Shown here piece after piece: positions 6,178 through 6,559 of a DNA stretch of 6,559 nt. The notes beneath the pieces are model-generated. The model saw only the letters and a list, made by a program, of their open reading frames with translations. It did no database searches and was not told the DNA's origin. The stretch's first letter is position 1. Each line of letters begins with the position of its first letter. A program made the position numbers and the translations under genes. The stretch is from Kiloniellales bacterium (GTDB taxonomy: Bacteria > Pseudomonadota > Alphaproteobacteria > Kiloniellales > JAKSDN01): the NCBI GenBank assembly GCA_022360075.1, contig JAKSDN010001484.1:1-6559 (forward strand), in the 5' to 3' direction.

Positions 6178-6529
6178 TTTGGCCGTGCCCGCGATCTCGG
6201 AAACAGCACTCGACCGCACGCTCGCCGCCATCGCCGACCCGACGCGCCGGGCGATCCTGGCGCGCCTGGCTGAGGGCGAGACCCGGGTGACCGAGCTGGC
6301 GGCGCCCTTCGCGATGTCGCTGAACGCGGTCTCCAAGCACGTGCGGGTCCTTGAGCAGGCCGGGCTGGTGCACCGGCGCGTCGAGGGGCGGGTGCACAAC
6401 CTTTCCCTGGACAGCCGCCCCTTGGCCGAGGCCAGCGCCTGGATCGACGGCTATCGCCGCTTCTGGGAGGCGCGGCTCGATTCCCTCGAGCGCTTCCTGC
6501 GCGACAACAACGAAGATGGGGAGCCCTAG
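6173..6529 (+). CDS. ArsR-family winged-helix transcriptional repressor
   Basis: A 118-residue protein, typical for the family, containing a single winged helix-turn-helix domain. DRTLAAIADPTRRAILARLAEGE (14-36) is the classic N-terminal helix pair. VTELAAPFAMSLNAVSKHVRVLEQAGLV (39-66) is the helix-turn-helix with its recognition helix, and HRRVEGRVHNLSLD (67-80) is the wing. The C-terminal helix WIDGYRRFWEARLDSLERFL (90-109) should form the dimer interface. There are no cysteines, so the ELCVCDL metal site of arsenic and cadmium sensors is absent. The sequence resembles the subgroup encoded just before SRPBCC/AHSA1 proteins. ATG 6173 lies inside the operator dyad, with only a weak GATGAG nearby as a ribosome binding site. 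TTG 6179 and GTG 6185 are possible later starts, and both leave the domain intact. It probably represses itself and the next gene; the inducing signal is unknown. Confidence 0.92.
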   Translation: MDLAVPAISETALDRTLAAIADPTRRAILARLAEGETRVTELAAPFAMSLNAVSKHVRVLEQAGLVHRRVEGRVHNLSLDSRPLAEASAWIDGYRRFWEARLDSLERFLRDNNEDGEP

Positions 6530-6531
6530 TG

Positions 6532-6559
6532 ATGAGCGAGACCGCAGAGACTCTCACCC
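6532..6559 (+). CDS. Start of a gene co-transcribed with arsR, truncated by window end (possibly SRPBCC/AHSA1 protein)
   Basis: Only nine codons are visible (MSETAETLT). ATG 6532 is preceded by GGGGAG (6518-6523) at an 8-base spacing, a good ribosome binding site. A GTG at 6529 in the same frame overlaps the last base of the arsR stop codon and could also serve. The two-base gap to arsR implies co-transcription and shared repression. Genes in this position after this ArsR subtype usually encode SRPBCC/AHSA1-domain proteins, but nine residues cannot confirm that; the assignment rests on context only. Confidence 0.6.

Overview
The window is GC-rich DNA from a Gram-negative bacterium, most likely an alphaproteobacterium. 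The reasons are a Kdo transferase (so lipid A-based LPS), an OmpA-type peptidoglycan-binding protein, strong GC bias at third codon positions, and a TTGACG-type -35 element. No genus can be named from the sequence alone. It reads as chromosomal envelope-biogenesis DNA followed by a small regulatory operon. No RNA genes, insertion sequences, CRISPR arrays or phage genes were seen.

Layout. Positions 1-1512 (+) are the 3' part of an asparagine synthetase (glutamine-hydrolysing) family gene whose N-terminus lies before the window. A gap of about 400 bp (1513-1916) holds no convincing gene. Positions 1917-3161 (+) encode a GT4-type glycosyltransferase, which overlaps by 4 bp (ATGA) with waaA at 3158-4534 (+), the Kdo transferase of LPS inner-core synthesis. 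waaA converges on, and overlaps by 11 bp, a small exported OmpA-domain protein on the minus strand (4524-4967). A 135-bp divergent intergenic region separates that gene from a secreted DUF3179 protein (5103-6089, +). This gene ends at a clear intrinsic terminator. Positions 6173-6529 (+) encode an ArsR-family repressor, and a further gene starts at 6532 and runs off the window.

How the genes fit together. The amidotransferase, glycosyltransferase and WaaA suggest assembly or modification of a surface glycan or LPS core; the last two are almost certainly co-transcribed. The OmpA-domain and DUF3179 proteins both carry export signals and act outside the cytoplasm, but nothing links them functionally beyond divergent adjacency. 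The ArsR repressor resembles the metal-independent type commonly paired with SRPBCC/AHSA1 proteins. A perfect 14-bp inverted repeat at its start strongly suggests autoregulation.

Most noteworthy is the roughly 70-bp stretch at 6106-6177. There a terminator, the arsR promoter, a long palindromic operator and the arsR start codon are nested in one another. Nothing else points strongly to an undescribed system; the DUF3179 protein is the main product of unknown function.
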